The position numbers and the translations under genes are program-made. From assembly GCA_964617665.1 (NCBI GenBank), contig CAZUAH010000557.1, positions 1-9,101 on the forward strand: DNA of 9,101 bases. The letters run 5' to 3'. Under the pieces are notes generated by a model that ran no database searches, was not told where the DNA came from, and saw only the letters and a program-made list of their open reading frames with translations. Of the stretch, positions 6,186 through 9,101 are shown piece by piece (positions within the stretch are counted from its first letter, which is position 1; each line of letters opens with the position of its first letter). The stretch comes from JADHUC01 sp964617665 (GTDB taxonomy: Bacteria > Planctomycetota > Planctomycetia > Pirellulales > Pirellulaceae).

Positions 6186-7205
6186 AGTAGACGCTTATCT
6201 CAGCTTTGGCCCGCGAATCGTCAGTTCGTTCTGATCGCGACGGTTTTGATTTCGGGCACATTCGCGGGACGCTCTCTTGCGGCAGAGCCAACGGCGAAAA
6301 TCGTGCCCCAGGAAGGTTGGTCAACGTTCTTCGGCGGCGGACAGGTGACACTCAACTACCGGCTGCAATCGTCCGTCGCAATGAAGGGACGGTTGACGTG
6401 GAGCCACTCCGCACAGCGCCGGCCCATAGCTCGTGGCGAACGGGCTGTGAGCGTTGACAAGACGACACCGGCGGACGTCGAGATAAGTCTGCAATTGCCG
6501 GAGGTTCGCGAGGGGATCGTCTTTGATACGGATTTCACAGTGCAATTGCTCGATTCTCGCGATGATGTGGTTGCCGAACACCAGCGAGTATTGCGGCTGT
6601 TCCCTTCTGACGCGTTTTTTGACCGACGCGAATGGCTTGACGATTTGAAGATTGTGCTATTCGATCCCGATGGCAAGACTTCCGAGACGTTTGACGACGT
6701 AGCGATCCCATACAAGAAGGCCGGGAATTTGTCTGTTCTTGAAGAAACCAAGGAAGGTATTGTGGTGATCGGCGAGGGCGTGTCCTTGGCCGACCATCGC
6801 AACCTGGCGGAAGTGATGATGAGACTTGCGGCCACTGGAGTGTCGGTCCTCTGTCTAGCGCCGGCCGATGGCCGCATGGCATTTCCAGGCAGCGAAGCCG
6901 AACAGCCGGCTTCGACGAGCATCTCGTTCCGCCGAACGGATATCATTACCCAACTCGACAAGCGTCTGGACGCCGAGGCTTGGCCACCGGATGGCGAAGT
7001 GGTGGTTGCTGGTCTGGAAATGACCAGCTTTCGCGGACGTGTGCTTCTGTCGGTTACCGAGGCTCCGCAAGCCTGGCCTTGGCTCGAAGTGACGTATCCC
7101 CGCGGCGGTCGGCTGATCGTCTGCGGATTTGGCATTATCCGTTGCTGGCAAGATGGTCCAACACCGCGTTACTTGCTGGCACGTGTTTTCGAACGACTCT
7201 CGTAG
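6183..7205 (+). CDS. Exported protein, possible amidotransferase-like (GATase1-like) fold
   Basis: 340 residues. The N-terminus is a Sec signal peptide (basic start, hydrophobic core about 15-28, probable cleavage near SLAA-EP at 31-36). Residues about 45-140 look like a beta-sandwich, with alternating hydrophobic strands. Residues about 155-340 alternate strands and helices (KIVLFDPDG, GIVVIGEGV, VSVLCLAPADG, then GGRLIVCGFGIIRCW near the end). This resembles the inactive class I amidotransferase-like or trimerisation domains seen in large secreted planctomycete and glycoside-hydrolase proteins, but I see no GxCxG nucleophile elbow, so catalysis is not supported. The assignment is tentative. 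It sits third in the operon, between the membrane protein and the CsgG-like protein, and its stop codon is part of the next gene's ribosome site, so the two are probably translated together. Confidence 0.8.
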   Translation: MSRRLSQLWPANRQFVLIATVLISGTFAGRSLAAEPTAKIVPQEGWSTFFGGGQVTLNYRLQSSVAMKGRLTWSHSAQRRPIARGERAVSVDKTTPADVEISLQLPEVREGIVFDTDFTVQLLDSRDDVVAEHQRVLRLFPSDAFFDRREWLDDLKIVLFDPDGKTSETFDDVAIPYKKAGNLSVLEETKEGIVVIGEGVSLADHRNLAEVMMRLAATGVSVLCLAPADGRMAFPGSEAEQPASTSISFRRTDIITQLDKRLDAEAWPPDGEVVVAGLEMTSFRGRVLLSVTEAPQAWPWLEVTYPRGGRLIVCGFGIIRCWQDGPTPRYLLARVFERLS

Positions 7206-7209
7206 GAGG
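7203..7209 (+). promoter_or_regulatory. Strong ribosome binding site for the CsgG-like gene
   Basis: taggagg is a near-perfect Shine-Dalgarno 8 bases before the ATG at 7218. Its first three bases are the stop codon of the preceding gene. It is the clearest ribosome site in the window and suggests the CsgG-like protein is made at the highest level in the operon. Confidence 0.75.
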
Positions 7210-7217
7210 ATTAGACA

Positions 7218-8198
7218 ATGCGACGAAACCTGATGTTTTGCTGGACGACCTTGTTCATGCTACTGCTGGCAAAGCCGCTTCTGGCAGCCGACAAAGTGTA
7301 CCCGGCGGCGATCCTGCCGTTTGCCGAGCGAGGTGCCGACGTGAAGGGGCTCGGGGCCCAAGTGACTGATTTGATGTTTGCAAACCTGGTGGCCGAGCCG
7401 CGAATGTACTTGGTCGACCGTGAGGACATGGACAAGATTCTGAAGGAGCTTGAGCTGAATCTGTCCGGCTTGGTGAGCGCCGATTCCGCAACTCGCGTCG
7501 GCAATCTGACCGGGGCGAAAATCCTCATCACCGGCTCGGTGCTTCAGGTGGATAGCAAGCTGTATCTCGTGGCAAAGATCATTGGAACGGAAACTACGCG
7601 AGTCGTCGGAGCCAGCGTCAAAGGCGGTATCAACGACGAGCTGGATAACCTCGTCACAGCGTTGGCGGGCGAGGTGGCGAAGACGATCGCCGGTCGGGCG
7701 GACGATTTGGTCGCCAAACCGAAGACGCGAGACGATCGTCTTGCGGCGTTGAAGAAGGCGATGGGAGGCACAAAGCGACCGGTGTTGAAAATCGACGTCA
7801 CCGAACGACACATATCCCAGGCGACTATCGACCCGGCGGCAGAAACGGAGATCACCCTGTTCTGTACCGAACTTGGATTCGACGTGATCGACCCCGATGA
7901 AGGCGACCGCCGCAAGGCCGAAGTGTTGCTGACCGGCGAAGGCTTCAGCGAATTCGCCGCCCGGCATGGCAACCTGATTTCCGTGAAAGCGCGTTTGGAG
8001 TTGAAGGCCATTGACCTGGCAACCGGCAAGATCCTGGCCATCGACCGGCAGACAGCCGTCGAAGTCGACCTGACCGAACAGATCGCCGGCAAAGCCGCCC
8101 TCCAAGAAGCCGCCGCCGACATCGCCGAACGAATGCTCCCCAAGATCGCCGGGCCCAAATCGCAAAAGAAGGCTGCGCCAAGAAAGAAGAAACGGTGA
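7218..8198 (+). CDS. Exported CsgG-like two-domain protein with basic tail
   Basis: 326 residues. There is a Sec signal peptide with cleavage near A23/A24 and no lipobox, unlike the lipoprotein CsgG of E. coli. Residues about 26-165 fit the CsgG/FlgO/LpoB-like alpha/beta domain: a first strand (AAILPFAER), a helix with the core LVDREDMDKILKELEL (65-80), then GAKILITGSV (99-108) and a strand (SKLYLVAKII). A second domain (about 187-310) has VLKIDVTERH, an acidic turn (DPDEGD), a hydrophobic strand (AEVLLTGEG) and ELKAIDLATGKILA, resembling the second domain of FlgT/CsgG-type proteins. The last 13 residues contain eight Lys/Arg. Members of this fold assemble or regulate envelope structures such as secretion pores, flagellar rings or peptidoglycan synthases; which applies here is unknown. 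The second domain call is weaker than the first. Confidence 0.85.
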   Translation: MRRNLMFCWTTLFMLLLAKPLLAADKVYPAAILPFAERGADVKGLGAQVTDLMFANLVAEPRMYLVDREDMDKILKELELNLSGLVSADSATRVGNLTGAKILITGSVLQVDSKLYLVAKIIGTETTRVVGASVKGGINDELDNLVTALAGEVAKTIAGRADDLVAKPKTRDDRLAALKKAMGGTKRPVLKIDVTERHISQATIDPAAETEITLFCTELGFDVIDPDEGDRRKAEVLLTGEGFSEFAARHGNLISVKARLELKAIDLATGKILAIDRQTAVEVDLTEQIAGKAALQEAAADIAERMLPKIAGPKSQKKAAPRKKKR

Positions 8199-8239
8199 GA
8201 CGGTTTCCTTAGGCATAGCCGGATTTGGGTAATTGGGCG

Positions 8240-8253
8240 TTTCCCGGGGGAAA
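8240..8253 (+). promoter_or_regulatory. Palindrome containing the ribosome site of the last gene
   Basis: tttccc (8240-8245) and gggaaa (8248-8253) are reverse complements around gg. The right arm is the G/A-rich ribosome site just before the ATG at 8257. A hairpin with such a small loop would be strained, so sequestration of the ribosome site is only a possibility; it may simply be a chance palindrome. The 58-base gap (8199-8256) holds nothing else I can identify. Confidence 0.3.
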
Positions 8254-8256
8254 GCA

Positions 8257-9101
8257 ATGACGCGTTCGTTCTCGATGCCAATGGTCATCGGTTGGATCGT
8301 CCTGACGTGGGCCGGAGTCGCTTGCTGCGACGAGAAACGGGCAAAGCCTCGGTTGGCGATTCTGGTCGGCGACGAGATCGATGACCCGAAGGCAGTGCAC
8401 GCGTTGTTGGAGGCGGAGGCATTTCGTGCGTGGTCGGGGCAATTGGTCGAGCGAAAGCAACTCGACCGTATCCTCCGCGAGCAGCAACTCGGTGCCGCGC
8501 TCGATCCAAACGATCGGCTACAACTGGGCCGATTGCTTGGCGCCGACTATCTGCTGATCGTTCGGCACGATGCGGAACAGGTTCACTGTTTGGTGAATCG
8601 TTTTCCTGACGCCATCATGGTCGCTGAATTCCAACTCCCACCCGCGGCGCCGGACCGTCTGGCCAAACAGATCGCGGTGCGGGCCTTTCGGAAAATAAAC
8701 GTCGATGCACTGGGCAACGACCAAAGCAAACTTTACGTGTCGATCGGCTCATTCTTGTACGACGATCCCTTCGAACGCTATACGATGTTCAGCGACGAAT
8801 TGCACGAGCGACTACGCCAACAGATTGCGGCGGACTCGCGTCTGGTTACCGCGGAACGGTTTTATCCGTCGCACCTGCTCCGCGAGTTTCAACTCGGCCG
8901 AGCCGGGCTGACGAAGACGGTTGCCGCCAGTCTCGCGGCGCCGCCATCCGATGTTTTGATCGTGGGGAAATTCGAACCATCGCGCGATCAGCCGCTGAAG
9001 GGCAAATCGGTTGAAATGTCGTTTGTCGTTGGTCTACTATCTCCCACGGCCTTGTTCCCGGCAAAGGAGTTGCGATTTACGACCAGCGGGCCGGATGCCG
9101 C
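8257..9101 (+). CDS. Exported protein with two CsgG-like units (3' end outside window)
   Basis: The frame stays open from the ATG at 8257 to the window edge (281 complete codons, no stop), so the C-terminus is missing. A G-rich ribosome site (8245-8250) precedes it. The N-terminus is a hydrophobic signal (about 9-22, IGWIVLTWAGVACC); Cys23/Cys24 near its end make a lipoprotein possible, but the -3 residue is not Leu, so SPase I cleavage is equally likely. Unit 1 (about 32-125) carries LVERKQLDRILREQQL (63-78) and LLGADYLLIVR (93-103), closely like the CsgG-like core of the gene before it. Unit 2 (about 159-262) repeats the pattern more loosely: VTAERFYPSHLLREFQL (197-213) and SDVLIVGKF (231-239). 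So it probably arose by duplication of that unit and may act in the same envelope assembly as its neighbour. The family is inferred from this pattern, not from a search. Confidence 0.8.
   Translation, partial: MTRSFSMPMVIGWIVLTWAGVACCDEKRAKPRLAILVGDEIDDPKAVHALLEAEAFRAWSGQLVERKQLDRILREQQLGAALDPNDRLQLGRLLGADYLLIVRHDAEQVHCLVNRFPDAIMVAEFQLPPAAPDRLAKQIAVRAFRKINVDALGNDQSKLYVSIGSFLYDDPFERYTMFSDELHERLRQQIAADSRLVTAERFYPSHLLREFQLGRAGLTKTVAASLAAPPSDVLIVGKFEPSRDQPLKGKSVEMSFVVGLLSPTALFPAKELRFTTSGPDA

Noticed and set aside
5626..6351. Minus-strand open frame of 241 codons across the anti-sigma candidate and next gene
   Set aside because: Its translation is Arg/Ser/Pro-rich, typical of a shadow frame, and the + strand genes overlap it with better signals.
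7260..8288. Long minus-strand open frame (342 codons) antisense to the CsgG-like gene
   Set aside because: It is complementary to a gene with a signal peptide, strong ribosome site and family motifs. Long antisense frames are expected from codon bias in GC-rich DNA, and its translation shows no recognisable domain.
1..9101. CRISPR array, insertion sequence or integron attachment site
   Set aside because: No regularly spaced direct repeats, transposase or integrase genes, or paired terminal repeats of such elements were seen.

Overview
The window is GC-rich, every supported gene lies on the + strand, and the gene content suggests a member of the Planctomycetota, possibly Pirellulales-like. 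The clues are a Tat-exported Gfo/Idh/MocA oxidoreductase with an N-terminal RREFLK signal, an ECF sigma factor coupled to a membrane-anchored partner with no zinc motif, and several secreted proteins of poorly described families. This assignment is an inference from gene content; there is no rRNA or marker gene to confirm it.

Layout: (1) 96-2751 is a two-component operon. A membrane sensor histidine kinase overlaps by 8 bases a sigma-54-dependent NtrC-type response regulator. A near-perfect palindrome spans the regulator's stop codon and looks like a short terminator. (2) 2752-2964 is an intergenic region with an 8-bp dyad and a TATAAT box, leading into a single Tat-exported Gfo/Idh/MocA oxidoreductase (2965-4344). 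(3) 4345-4782 has no convincing gene; it begins with a terminator-like hairpin. (4) 4783 to the right edge is a tight run of five genes: ECF sigma factor, single-pass membrane protein (probable anti-sigma factor), exported protein with a possible amidotransferase-like fold, exported CsgG-like protein, and a second exported protein with two CsgG-like units that runs off the window.

The last block is the most interesting part. The sigma factor and membrane protein share an ATGA stop/start, the next two junctions are 3 and 12 bases, and the fifth gene follows after 58 bases. I read it as a candidate ECF-controlled cell-envelope module in which the membrane protein restrains the sigma factor and three exported proteins act outside the cytoplasm. 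A recurring motif, (L/V)V-x-R-x4-IL-(K/R)-E-x-x-L followed about 15 residues later by GA(D/K) and a hydrophobic strand, occurs once in the fourth gene and twice, once loosely, in the fifth. The actual function of this module cannot be read from the sequence.
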